From Priapulus caudatus (taxonomy: Eukaryota; Priapulida; Priapulimorpha; Priapulimorphida; Priapulidae): 26,372 bases of DNA. Where the stretch lies: assembly GCF_000485595.1 (NCBI RefSeq), contig NW_014577343.1:255859-282230 (forward strand). Reading direction: 5' to 3'. Positions 8,115 to 17,908 of the stretch are shown in pieces. The notes beneath the pieces are model-generated. The model saw only the letters and a list, made by a program, of their open reading frames with translations. It ran no database searches and was not told the origin of the DNA. The position numbers and the translations under genes were made by a program. How positions within the stretch are numbered: the first letter of the stretch is position 1; each line of letters opens with the position of its first letter.

Positions 8115-8660
8115 GTAATATCATATTTTAATTACCATTATCCTAAATGTTTACCGCGAAATGTCATGTTAATTACGTGCATACCGATATCGTATCTTTT
8201 AATTACTATTTTCCTAAATGTACGCCGCGGAATGCCACCTTAATTTTTCCCATACCGGTATCATGCGTTATAATTACCATTATCATAAATGAATGACATG
8301 TTAATTACTTTCATGCCAATATCATATTTGTAATTACTATTATGTCGCGAAGTGTCATATTATTTATTTGCATACCAATATCATATCTTGTAATCGCTAT
8401 TACCGTAAATTTACGCTGGGAAATGTTATGTTAATCATTCGCATATCATGTTTTGTAATTACTATTATCCTAAATGCATACCGCTAAATGTCATGTTAAT
8501 TCTTTGCATACCGGTATCATATATTTTAATTACTATTATCGTAATTGTTTACCGTGAAATGTCACGTTATTTATTTGCATACCGATATCATATCTTGTAA
8601 TTTCTATTACCGTAAATGTACGCCGCGGAATGTTATGTTAATAATTTTCACACTGATATA
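8110..8660. repeat. ~70-bp satellite, block 2
   Basis: About eight units of the satellite also seen at 3721-5145, same strand. Well-kept units are at 8461-8600 (period about 70). Most units contain a TTTGCATACCGATATCAT-like core. Confidence 0.85.
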
Positions 8661-9416
8661 TATTGATTTGACTTCCTAAACGTAGACAGTGGATTGTCAC
8701 TCATTGTTTCTCTACTCCGCTATCTATCTCGCTTCAATATCCTGACACATCACGCTACACGCTCGCTCTTGACCCCCGCCTCGCCCTGTTACTGGCTTCT
8801 GTGACGCCCGCTGAAAAATATCTACTCTTGCTGAATGTATCATTACGATCGTTAGCAGGATCGGGGTTACAGTGTTAGGGTTATCATAATTATGGTTATG
8901 GTTAGTTGGTTATATGTGGTTAGATATTATATGGGTATAGGGTTATAGGGTGATGATTTAATGACCATGGTTACGGTTTTTAATAATGGTATGGTTGGGC
9001 TTACATGCACGAGCTCTGCACGTAGTACACCAACAACAGTAGATCTTATTCAGCGGGTATCTATTTACGCTTATCCTAGTTAACCTTAGTCAGGCAATAC
9101 ACGATCGTGGAAAGGCTATATCACAACTACGACCATGCAGCTTACCCCTCATACCTCGTAGCAGTAGGCCTCCCTACGGTTCATACAGCTTATTCTCACA
9201 TGATACACAACCAGGTCCAGTACGTTTTCGTCTGTCATTCCTAGTATTTCATTATTTCCCTCATATGCCGTGGTTCCTTGCCTCCCACTGTGTGTAATAC
9301 AGTATTACTACCTAGACGTTATAAATGAGCAGAAGCCATGAAATATCGCAGGCTTTATTTCACTTTTACAATTTGTTGACGTCCTATAGTCCTCGCCTTC
9401 TGCGTCTGTCGTCGGA
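8661..9416. other. Unassigned region with degenerate GGTTA words
   Basis: No gene recognised. Between 8875 and 9000 there are many loose GTTAGGG, GGTTATGG and GGGTTATAGGG words that resemble a badly decayed telomere-type array. The rest shows nothing I can name. Confidence 0.45.
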
Positions 9417-9890
9417 CCTCGTATGGTGACTGTCGTACATGGACAACAAAAGCAGCTGCAATAAACAAGCACATAATATTATTTATCTCCACATTTACAC
9501 CCTATACCGCGAGTTGTTTTATTTGCTACTTACACCGTGATATGTCAGGAAATATGTGTCCAGACGCAGTACTCTAAATTTCTGAAATAACAAGAGAGGT
9601 GAATGGAATGACAATCAGAATGCAGCGAAAATGTAAGAACGAAAAGTATTATAAGGCCTTCGTATGGTGACTGTCGTACATGGACAACAAAACCAGCAGC
9701 AGTAAACAAGCCCATATTTTGTTTTACGTTTACACGGGTTTAAATTAAAAGGAGAGTTGTTGTTACCACGTTTTATTTGGTATTGAATCCGTAATACGTC
9801 AAGAAATGAATCTAGGCGCAGTGCTCTGAAACAAGAAAAAATGAATGGAATGACTATCAGTACACAGCTAAATGTAAGAACGAAAAAGGA
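9417..9890. repeat. Two-copy tandem repeat, 239-bp period
   Basis: CGTATGGTGACTGTCGTACA occurs at 9420 and 9659. Similarity continues through AACAAAA, AAACAAGC, GAATGGAATGAC and ATGTAAGAACGAAAA. Copy 1 is about 9417-9655 and copy 2 about 9656-9890. Internal segments differ, so the duplication is not recent. The 106-codon minus-strand frame over copy 2 is not supported as a gene. Confidence 0.8.
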
Positions 9891-9945
9891 AGGCAAATAA
9901 AAAATGCAACAATACCTGTGACATGATGACGGCATAATGAGGCTG

Positions 9946-10153
9946 AAGGGGTCGTTGTCGTATCAGGTACTACAGATATGTACCCGAGGTACATATATGT
10001 ATACACAAAGTGTACCAGACTTGTACTACAGAAGTGTACCCTAACCCTAACACTAACCCTAAACATAACTCATATAAAAATATAAACATAATACTAAACA
10101 ACCTAAAACTACCTCGGGTACATGTGTAGTACCTAATACGACAACGCCCCCAT
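9946..10153 (-). mobile_element. MITE-like element carrying TTAGGG repeats, copy 2
   Basis: Reverse-orientation relative of 6864-7090. Ends AAGGGGTCGTTGTCGTA and its near complement. Interior words (GTACCCGAGGTACATATATG, AAAATATAAACATAATACTA, CAACCTAAAACTACCTCGGG) match the first copy on the opposite strand. It has four telomere-type units instead of seven, including the same variant. No target duplication was clear. Confidence 0.75.
10039..10062 (-). repeat. Interstitial telomere-type repeat (CCCTAA)n
   Basis: Units CCCTAA, CCCTAA, CACTAA, CCCTAA. The CACTAA variant is the complement of the TTAGTG variant in the first copy. Confidence 0.9.
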
Positions 10154-10229
10154 CTGTCCTAATAAGGAATAGACAATTAATACATGCTTACAACGTGATG
10201 TGATGAAAACCAATTTACATATTATATGT

Positions 10230-10531
10230 CTAATCCGTGCTTGTGTGTACGTGCGCATGTGCGTGCGTGCCTGCACGCATGGCGCACGTGTATAATATGT
10301 GCGTTTGTGTTTGTGTTTGTGTTTGTTTGTGTATCTGTGTGTTTTACTCTTTTTTCTGTCCGTCTCTAGTCTGTCTGTCTTTCCTACCGGCTTTCTTGCT
10401 TGCCTGTCTGCCTGCTTGCCTGCCTGCCTGCCTGCATACCTGCCGGCTTGCTTGCTTGCCTGTCTGCCTGCCGGCTTGCTTGCATGTGTCTGTCCGTCCA
10501 CCTCTTCCAGTCGCTCTCTCTCTCGCTCTCT

Positions 10532-10572
<41 letters not shown>

Positions 10573-10920
10573 ATCTTCTGCTCTCTTTTCTGTTTCTCGG
10601 ATCTCGTCTCCGTCTCTATTATTTCTTTCTATAACGAGTCGCGGTGTGTGTTTGTGAGAGCGTGCCGTGCGTACGTGTTGTGTGTGTGTGTGGTGTGTGT
10701 GTGTGTGTGTGTTGTGTGTGTGTGTTGTAGTGCAATAGTACGTGGTTCGTTGTACTGCAATGTGTGTTAGCGTGAGTTGTATTGTGTCCTTTGCGTGCAC
10801 ATAGTGAGTGTGTGTAATTGGTGTATGTATCGGTGTTATGTGTGACGTTGTACGTGTGATTGTGAGGCAGTGTGTATGTGTATTTGTGTGTGTAGTGTGT
10901 GTGTGTGTGTGTGATGTGTG

Positions 10921-10953
<33 letters not shown>

Positions 10954-11080
10954 GTGTGGGTGCATTGTGGCCAAGTGCGGGTGGTGCGTGTGCGTGTGAC
11001 GTCGCTGCGTGTTTGTGGTTGTGGTGGGTGTGTGATTTGTGGTGCTGTGTTGTGTGGTGGTGTGTGTGTGTATGGCAGGG
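10230..11080. repeat. Compound microsatellite tract
   Basis: In order: GT-rich (10237-10345), tetranucleotide TGCC/CTTG (about 10385-10490), CT (about 10512-10575) and long TG tracts (about 10640-10730 and 10805-11075, cleanest near 10925-10950). Many frames are open on both strands here only because the sequence is simple. None is a gene. Confidence 0.95.
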
Positions 11081-11385
11081 CCGGTCGGTAAAGCAATAAA
11101 CTTGGTCAGACATTTAGCATCATAAAATATGTCGACGAACATGCTGGCCGAAGGCTCCAGGTGCCACGGCGCAGCCCGTGCGGGGGGAACTTCGTAGGGG
11201 GGGTTTTCCCTCGTCAGAAGGGTGTTTGGGGGTTGTTCCCCAAATTAAAATAAATGTCTAAGACACGCAAAGATGTCGCTTTTTAGGCTTAAATAACAAA
11301 AATTCGTTTTCAAAACTCTAAACAATATTATTTATACTTCATTATAGCCTAATTAATTTCGGGCAGTCTGCAATTTACATTAAAT
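11081..11385. other. Unique spacer between simple repeats
   Basis: About 300 bp, GC-rich at 11140-11240 and AT-rich afterwards. It has a run of seven G near 11198-11204. No gene or transposon end was recognised. Confidence 0.45.
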
Positions 11386-12440
11386 TTAATGTGTGCACAG
11401 CACACGGTGCGGGCGATGCCAGTGCATGCGTGTGGCAGGTACATGCTTGTGATGAGTGCGTTGGCGCGTACGTGGTGTTGTACAAGTACGCGTGCGTGCA
11501 TGGAATGCATGTGGCATTAGAGGGTGCGTGCGTGTGCACGTGACACTCTGCGTGCTAATTGCATGCCGTGCGTGTGTATGTATACCGCTGGCGTGTAAAT
11601 GCGTGGCTGGCGTGCGCGCTGTGTGTTGCGTATGCACTATATCGTGCTGCGTGCGTGCGTGCGTACACGTGCGTGCATGTGTGCACTACAGCTGTGCGTA
11701 GCTGACGTGCGTGTGAACTGTACAAGTGCGTGCTGCGTGCGTGTGAACGTACCACGTCGTGCCTGGCGGTGTGATTGACGTACACGTTGCGTTGCCTGGC
11801 GTGCGTGTGAACGAATACACGTGCGTGCGCTGCGTGTGAACGTAACACGTAGCGGTGCCGCGTGTGAACGTACACGTTGCGTGTGAAAGGCGTACACTGC
11901 GTGCCTGCGTGCTTGTGTGGTGCGTTGCGTGTGTCACGCGTACATCGTTGTGCGTGCGTGCCGTGCGTGTGTGGTGCAGGTTACAGCGGTGTCGTGCGAG
12001 CGTGCCAGACGTGCGTATGCCATATAGGTGCGTGCGTGCGTGTGCACGCGTTACACACTGCGTCCATGCGTCGCGTGCGTTGAGAGCACACGTTGTGCAT
12101 GCGGCGTGGCTGGCGTGCGATGACTTGTGTTTTGGATGTACAACGTGCGCGGTGCGTATCCTGCATATGCACGTACACATGCGTGCTGTGCGTTCATGTG
12201 TACGTACCGTGTTTGTGAGTGCGTGCGTGTTCACGGTACACGTGCGTGCCGTTGTGCAGGATACACGTACGTGACGTGGGTGCATGGCACGTGGACGTTG
12301 TTACACTGCGATTGCGCTGTGCACAGTTTTGACACAGTGCGTGCATCGTGCGTGTGCACTACACGTGCGTGCGATGAGTGTGTTGCGGTGCGTGTCGTCG
12401 TTGCGTACGTACAACGTGCGGTACGCTGCGTGGCGTGTGC
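11386..12440. repeat. Degenerate GTGCGTAC-type low-complexity block
   Basis: About 1.05 kb built from GTGCGTGCGTG, ACGTACAC and ACGTGCGTGC words in loose alternation, with frequent near-palindromes such as ACGTGCGT. A preferred larger word, GTGCGTGTGAACGTACAC, recurs at about 11700-11890. Alternating purine/pyrimidine is common. The open frames on both strands are artefacts. Confidence 0.85.
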
Positions 12441-12725
12441 TTATGCGAACAATAATCACGCATCTGCTTGCTGCAACCGTTAAATTCCTGGCGCATGTGC
12501 GCGATATTGCGTCAATGTTTATAAACATATAAAATCAACGGTATGTAGGATAGTATTTATCGTGTATATCTAACTAATATTGTGATTTCAGATCATTATA
12601 TGCTCGGGATGCAAATAATTGTAGAGCCGGCTGTGCTAACGAAAATGTTGTGCTGGAAAAAAGATCATGATAGAAAATTATTGGTCGCGGCATGCGCGGA
12701 CTTGCCGGACCGGCTTCCGCCGGGC
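12441..12725. other. Unassigned AT-rich sequence
   Basis: No gene or element recognised between the GTGC block and the following GT microsatellite. Confidence 0.4.
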
Positions 12726-12820
12726 TGTGTGTGTGTGATATGTGTGTGTGGTGTGCGTGAGTGTGGTGAAGCGTGTGTGTGTGTGGTGTGCGTATGTGCG
12801 TGTGCGTGTGCGTGTAGACG
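12726..12820. repeat. GT microsatellite
   Basis: TGTGTGTG-type tract with interruptions, ending in GTGCGTGTGCGTGT. Confidence 0.9.
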
Positions 12821-13014
12821 TACACTTATAAAAAAGATTGGTTGTTTAGCCAATCGCAATGCTTGTTGTCCAAGCCAATAATTGTTAGATTTAACGCAAT
12901 TAAATTGTGTTTTGGAAGTGATCGTAATCGGTTTGCAATTTGGGTACCAATATATTGTAGGCTGGCCTGATTTGTGCGCCCACCCGGGTCGCGCCCGGAA
13001 GCGGGATAAACCCG

Positions 13015-13435
13015 TCCCGGAGGTTGCGCGGTATGCGGGCGGGGCGGCGAACAGACGAAGCTCGCGGATACTCTCGCCGCCCGCGGGGCGGCGGAACAAC
13101 GCGCCGCGGATCTCACCGCGCACGGCCGAGCGGCGGCGGAACCGCGCCGCGGATAGCCCGCACGCGCCGCGGCCGCTGGAACACTGCGACCGCGATACCG
13201 CACGCGCCGGCGGGGCGAACACGCGCCGCGGATATACGCCCCGCGCCGGCGGCAGCGGAATGACGCGCGCGTCGGATACCGCACAGCGCCGGACGGCGGC
13301 GAACCGCGTGCCGCGGTCGCGGGCGCGCGCCGGCGGCATAGGCGGAAGGACACGGCGGGGCGTCCGGGTACCCGCGACCGCGCTCGGCGCGGCGGACACA
13401 ACGCCGGGTACCCGCGAGGTTACGGCGGTGCGGAT
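13015..13435. repeat. GC-rich minisatellite in copy A
   Basis: About ten degenerate units of roughly 40 bp built around GCGCCGCGGATA and GCCGGCGGGGCGGAAC. Base composition is very different from the flanks. Open frames on both strands follow from the lack of A/T-rich stop codons. Confidence 0.8.
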
Positions 13436-14050
13436 ACTGTGTAAGCAGAGCACTTCAAGTTACACATTACCGGGTTCTATTTTCCTGCTAAGCGGGCCCA
13501 AGGGCAGCTTTAGATTGATCACGCAGCCAGAAGCATTGTATTAGTTTGTAACCAATATGTACTCATGGCAGCGAAGTGGAGCAAGGCAACTGCGAACGTC
13601 GCGCGCAGCATAAAATATGGGCGCGAAGATGGCGTCAAGGCCATTCCCTAGACTCATGCGCGCAGAAGGGATAATTGGCGGAAGCTCTGCCCTGGTCTCC
13701 AGAGATTATGCTTTGTCTCTAATCTCGCGAGGTTATAATGTTAAACGTTTATTACGCGTGGCAAAATGAACTTAGAGGTAAAATGATGGTGATATGGTTG
13801 TTGAGGATGTGCATTTCAAATCCGCAGAAATCAGATAAATAGGGGACTTTGCCGGAGCAAAGTCAATATTTTTGTTTCTCGAGCGTCATAATGTAGATCA
13901 TGAGAGCAGTTCATATTATAGTAATGCAGTATAGGTCAGAATATTCATAGGATATAATGTTGATAGGGTGAAGTCAGTAGGCAGCACTTTATCGTTTGAT
14001 TTAGGTAGTATGTATGCAGCTAGAAGTTCAGATGCGAATATTAATATATG
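13436..14050. other. Interior of candidate LTR copy A, unassigned
   Basis: No gene. It is moderately AT-rich and contains a short inverted word pair GACTTTG...CAAAGTC near 13845-13862. It corresponds by position to 25440-26085 of copy B, with little obvious base-level similarity. Confidence 0.35.
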
Positions 14051-14440
14051 GGGGGAAGGAGGTCGGGTTTTAAACTGGATATTTAACTAAGGCCTGAATA
14101 ACTTATATTGTATGTCACCATCCGATCGGAATTGTTTTTTGCGCAATCAAATAAACGGTTCTTTAATAGAGCCACGTCACGTAATTCTGCGACTTGTTCT
14201 AGAATCCTCTGTCAGACGGCTAGCATCCACGCACACTCAGGAACGTACGCAGAACTGTCGTAAGAGACTGGCGAGTATACCGCGCGTCGTCAAGAAACAA
14301 CGAGACAAAGAGGTACGATATAACGGTGCACGGAAAACGAAGAAGAACGACACGATGACTAACGGCGGCACTGGGTATAACGACCGGGTAAGCCGAATAG
14401 AGAACTCAGAAGAAGCGGAAGTCTAACTCACGGATTTAAG

Positions 14441-14631
14441 AATAAGTTAGAAGAACAGTAATCGACGAAAAACGCCACCTAGGTGCCCGGTACAGGATTT
14501 CTGCGGAGGAAGATCGAGAGGAGAGAATCGGAGGAAGGCAAGCAGAAAGATGCCTGGTGATAATCCCAAGAGGACTGCGGATGGAAGTAGAGACCCAATG
14601 TGTGGGATTAACGGGCGATCTCTGCGGTACT
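14441..14631 (+). other. Possible start of retroelement internal region
   Basis: Purine-rich leader followed by ATG at 14550 and an open frame of 27 codons (MPGDNPKRTADGSRDPMCGI at its start) that runs into the N gap. It could be the start of a gag-type protein if 12966-14440 is an LTR. Too short to assign. Confidence 0.25.
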
Positions 14632-14656
14632 NNNNNNNNNNNNNNNNNNNNNNNNN
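14632..14656. other. Assembly gap (25 N)
   Basis: Twenty-five consecutive N. The round size suggests a placeholder, so the true distance and order across it are uncertain. Confidence 0.99.
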
Positions 14657-15059
14657 CGCTTTAGTTAGAGTATCGCCCTGGGGGAAGCGGGCTTATTAAT
14701 AGAATACTGCGCGACCGCTTTAACTCTTGTGCGTTCACAAGAGCGAACACACACGCGGGGACTTAGGTGCGAAGCCACTTCCTCACAGAAGGCAGATGCT
14801 GATGCTCTACAAAGCCAGAAAGGCCATTGGCGAAAATGCCGAAAGTGCAAAAATGCCGAGATGCAAATTGAAGGCAACCAATCAGAAAATGTGTTTGCGT
14901 CTTGACAAACTCGCATGGCGGTATTAATTACTACAAAGCAAAGGGTGGCGATCTCGATCGAACAATGAGGGTAAACATTCACCTTCACATTCATTGAAGA
15001 TCGTGGTTTACGTTGGACAAACTTGGTAGTTTTCTGCTCTCTAATACATATTTGTGGAA
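14657..15059. other. Unassigned region after the gap
   Basis: The 138-codon minus-strand frame (14665-15081) and a 66-codon plus-strand frame overlap here. Neither shows a domain I recognise. A short hairpin CTTGTG...CACAAG lies at about 14727-14741. Confidence 0.35.
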
Positions 15060-15224
15060 GTTTCTCTGTTCGTCTGTTCACGATGCAAATCGATATGGGC
15101 CACTCTAGATACGTCCAAGGATGATCAGTACAGTCAGTACTTGAAGATAGAGAGATATCAGAATACTATATTTCACAAGGTTAAACTGAAGGGGGGTCGA
15201 GCAGGTGTCTTCTCTGGGGATTGA
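15060..15224 (+). pseudogene. Unassigned coding-like fragment
   Basis: An open stretch of about 54 codons without a start, ending at TGA 15222-15224. Its composition is protein-like (for example SIWATLDTSKDDQYSQYLKI) and it ends GGRAGVFSGD. It could be an exon or a remnant of the same viral or transposon material that follows, but I do not recognise it. Confidence 0.2.
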
Positions 15225-15870
15225 CTAGTGAACGAGAACTGAAGATCATATCTATAGTGTCTGCAAAACAATACAATTTGCTTCCTCCAAGAGTTTTCTT
15301 TCCCTGGATGATACGAGTCAGATCTTGATTGTATGACCCCTAATCAAGAGAGATCAGAGGATGCCACCCTCTTGTCTGCAAGTTAGATACTGTACACTGT
15401 GGGATATCTGGCAACCTAATGGTTTATTTGAATAAATGTTTCAAAGTGCAGATTGACTTCATAACGAAAACGCACTTTTAAGACTTCAAATTTCTCTATG
15501 GCTATCCTGGCAGTACAACATGAGGTTGTTCTGTCATTACAATGATAGCCAGCTTTTCGGTGATGTCAAAACATATACAGATGCACTTTGTAGCCAACTT
15601 ATCAAAAACTCATATGTTTAGATTAAATGACTAGGTTTTCTAAGTTTTCTTTCAATCGTAGGTTCTTTGACAAATACCACCATACTCAGTCACATAAAAC
15701 ATGGACAGATTTCGGCCTAATTGTCACACAGACAATAGAAATTAATAGCAAATATTTGGACAGCTGGGCGGCTAGGACTGGGTAGGAAATAAATATCGCC
15801 ATGGTCTTATTAAGTTGCGTTTAGCAAGCCTCAAGAACGTACGCTCACAGAAGGGCGCAGTGTGTGATAG
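15225..15870. other. Unassigned AT-rich region
   Basis: No gene, RNA or repeat recognised. Short reading frames exist but all are interrupted. Confidence 0.4.
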
Positions 15871-15959
15871 TTGCGAGTGATAGCTGTGAAGGATAGTTTG
15901 TCTGTCCTTCTGTCGTCTTTGGTCCTTTTGTCTTTTTGTCCTTGTTGTTCATGCACGTC

Positions 15960-16625
15960 ACCAATTTTCGGGACACACCCTGCAGGAGAGCGCAGATTCT
16001 GTGATGACCCACCGACGGACCTCCGCCCCACAGAGCAGCCTGAACTGTGGTAGAGAATATACGAGAAAGGTCTCCCAGATAAAGAACTAATAATATGATT
16101 GAAAGGGAAAGAAAGAGAAATCAGAAAGACAGACGATTTCTTCTCTTTGTCTTGGACCTTGAGGGAATATTTCGTAATTACCGAGTATCTCATTAAGATG
16201 GAGTATGTTCCTCTCTTCCATGTTTTGCCATGAAAGATGACATGACATCAGTTGTAAAGAAAATGATGGACAGTACCATAGGACAAGGACTAGATAACTA
16301 CAAGCATGTTGGAATTGCTAACCACATCGATTACGAAAATTGGAATAAACATCAAAGAATTAAAGCTAATAAACCAGTGTTCAATGTAATGGGTAAATTC
16401 TTTGGATTGGCTAATCTGTTCTACCAGACCCATGAATTCTTCCAACAAAGCTTTATATTGGCTGGCGGCAATGCCATGTCAAAGGTTTGGATTGAACAAT
16501 GCTATACACGTAACGGTCAGCCATTCGAAATGACGACCAAACAAGGAAGATGGTTGAGGAACAGTACAAAAAATGAAAAAGGCAGGGGACCATTTGTCCC
16601 TCCAACTCATTATACCGGGCGCTAG
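15960..16625 (+). pseudogene. Endogenous viral element: mononegavirus-type L polymerase fragment, copy 1
   Basis: A fossil of the large (L) RNA-dependent RNA polymerase of a negative-strand RNA virus, rhabdovirus-like. One frame runs from about 15960 through TAG 16051 and TGA 16096 to TGA 16231. It includes a KEREIRK block and a [12 protein letters not shown] block, both characteristic of the region just before the L catalytic domain. A one-base loss near 16227, judged against copy 2, moves the match to the frame starting ATG 16230. There residues 31-43 (NHIDYENWNKHQR), 50-60 and THEFF at 67-71 correspond to conserved block III around polymerase motif A. After about residue 75 (16458) the match stops abruptly, and the remaining 55 codons to 16625 are unrelated or unrecognised. 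Two in-frame stops plus the frameshift mean no functional polymerase. Family assignment rests on recognised motifs; the genus is unknown. Confidence 0.8.
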
Positions 16626-16717
16626 AAGCAAGGCTTCCAGCAGAACTAAAAGGTATATTTTACCAAAATGTAGCACTTGATGTTATGATCTATTATTTAT
16701 GGTTATTAATATTACAT

Positions 16718-17407
16718 TGTGAACGTGTGACCCGATTGGTCCAATGGTGACAGACGAATGGCTTCGAGCCGCGAGTGGCAGCGTGGAAAAACCGCCCGGT
16801 GAATAGACGGCTGGAAGGGGAGAACCAGAAAGTCGCCGGGTTGTGAGGTGTGTCGGCGAGGACCAGGGCGGACGGGTGGTTCTAGAACTCGGCAGGCAAG
16901 GCGCACAGACAGGCCGTGTGGGCGCATGGACGGTCGAGGGAGCGAGAGACAGTGTAACCGCACGGCGGTGCATACAGGTGTTCTATGTACGCGAGCCGTC
17001 TGTGATTACCCTACACCCGTAACAGCACAAGAGCGCCGTGAAGGACACGTCGGCGGAGTGGTGACGCTGATAGGGTGCTGCAGGCGTTGACGAGGCAAGA
17101 GGCTGGTATCGTCGCACAGGTGGAGTCAGATCAGCCATCACCGGAGGTAGGAGCCGATATCGTCGCGCGGGTGTAGGCCAGGACGGTCATCGGCTGGAGT
17201 GTTGCCAGGTGTTGTCGCGTGGTGGAGCGGGGACGTTCGACGCTTCATACTGTCGCGTTGCTACAACAAACACTTCTTGTTTCTCAAAAAAAATTTATTA
17301 TCAATTTTTCTTTGTGTTAGTAGTTTATTTGTTTGATGTAGTTACGACTGAGTTACTGTTTTTCTGGCGCTGACTCCTGGGTAGCAGGCAAGAGCGAATC
17401 TACCACA
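16718..17407 (+). mobile_element. Candidate LTR with adjacent primer binding site
   Basis: A 690-bp segment that starts TGTGAACG (16718) and ends CTACCACA (17407), with TG...CA ends and a GC-rich first part followed by an AT-rich second part. Two bases later comes an 18-base candidate primer binding site. No matching second LTR was found in the window. It lies between the two L-polymerase fossils. A pair of short frames over 16683-16973 on the minus strand is considered chance. Confidence 0.4.
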
Positions 17408-17409
17408 TT

Positions 17410-17427
17410 TGGTAACCACGAAGGGAC
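17410..17427 (+). other. Candidate tRNA primer binding site
   Basis: TGGTAACCACGAAGGGAC begins with TGG, the complement of a tRNA CCA tail. Its complement would read as a plausible tRNA 3' end. It sits two bases after the candidate LTR, as in BEL and Ty3 type elements. The tRNA was not identified. Confidence 0.4.
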
Positions 17428-17556
17428 ACATCTGGATATACCGTAGCAGGACTCAAGCACGGAATGCGGTGTGTTATAATGCATTTAGTTACATAAGCGG
17501 GAAGAGGGGTGGCGTTGTAGATTTGCGTTGTTAAGATGGCGAGTCTCAAGATTTAG

Positions 17557-17908
17557 ATGGAGTATGTCCCTCTCTTCCATGGTTTGACCATGGCAGATGA
17601 CATGACATCAGTTGTAAAGAAAATGATGGGCAGTACCATAGGACAAGGACTAGGTAACTACGAGCAGGTTGGAATTGCTAACCACATCGATTACGAAAAA
17701 TAGATAAAATCTGCAGAGGATTGAATCTAATGAACCAGTGTTCAAAGTAATGGGTCAATCCTTTAGATTGGTTAACCTGTTCTGCCAGACCAATGAATTC
17801 TTCCAACAAAGCTTTATATACTACAAAGAGAGGACAGACCTAATGCCCGTACAAGAAAGTAGACTAAAAAACAAAGGGAACCATCTGGAGAGGCAACCGA
17901 GTCAGTAA
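17557..17908 (+). pseudogene. Endogenous viral element: mononegavirus-type L polymerase fragment, copy 2
   Basis: A second copy of the same L region, roughly nine bases in ten identical by eye to 16196-16458, on the same strand about 1.36 kb downstream. The first 48 codons from ATG 17557 are open and include [18 protein letters not shown] and NHIDYEK. An in-frame TAG at 17701-17703 falls exactly at the conserved Trp position of copy 1. Further stops and a one-base shift follow, then the match resumes in another frame and continues past the point where copy 1 ends (YYKERTDLM), until TAA at 17906-17908. It is therefore longer than copy 1 at its 3' side and shorter at its 5' side. It is clearly non-functional. 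Confidence 0.8.

Larger units (their letters stand above)
12966..14440 (+). mobile_element. Candidate long LTR/leader region, copy A
   Basis: Marks appear in this order: CCTGATTTGTGCGC (12966-12979), a GC-rich minisatellite (about 13015-13435), about 600 bp of mixed sequence, a purine run GGGGGGAAGGAGG (about 14051-14063), AAATAAACGG (14149-14158), CATCCACGCACA (14224-14235), and homologous sequence to about 14345. The same marks in the same order occur at 24876-26372. AAATAAA looks like a polyadenylation signal near an R/U5 boundary. This supports a retrotransposon LTR with a repeat-bearing U3, but exact ends and a primer binding site were not found. Confidence 0.45.

Noticed and set aside
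10237-11142. Several long open frames (up to 252 codons) on both strands
   Set aside because: They translate GT, CT and TGCC microsatellites into Cys/Val, Ser/Leu or Thr/His runs; no domain and no codon signal.
11140-11215. Possible tRNA or small structured RNA in the GC-rich stretch
   Set aside because: No cloverleaf, A box or B box could be fitted.
11386-12532. Frames of 80-199 codons on both strands
   Set aside because: Products of the GTGC/ACGT simple sequence; overlapping frames on both strands are equally open.
12665-13544. Long overlapping frames of 191-262 codons
   Set aside because: Caused by the GC-rich minisatellite, which lacks stop codons in most frames; composition is Arg/Ala/Pro only.
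15217-15330. A SERELKI phrase as a third L-polymerase fragment
   Set aside because: Only seven residues resemble the L block before the catalytic domain; the following residues do not match and there is no nucleotide similarity to the two L copies.
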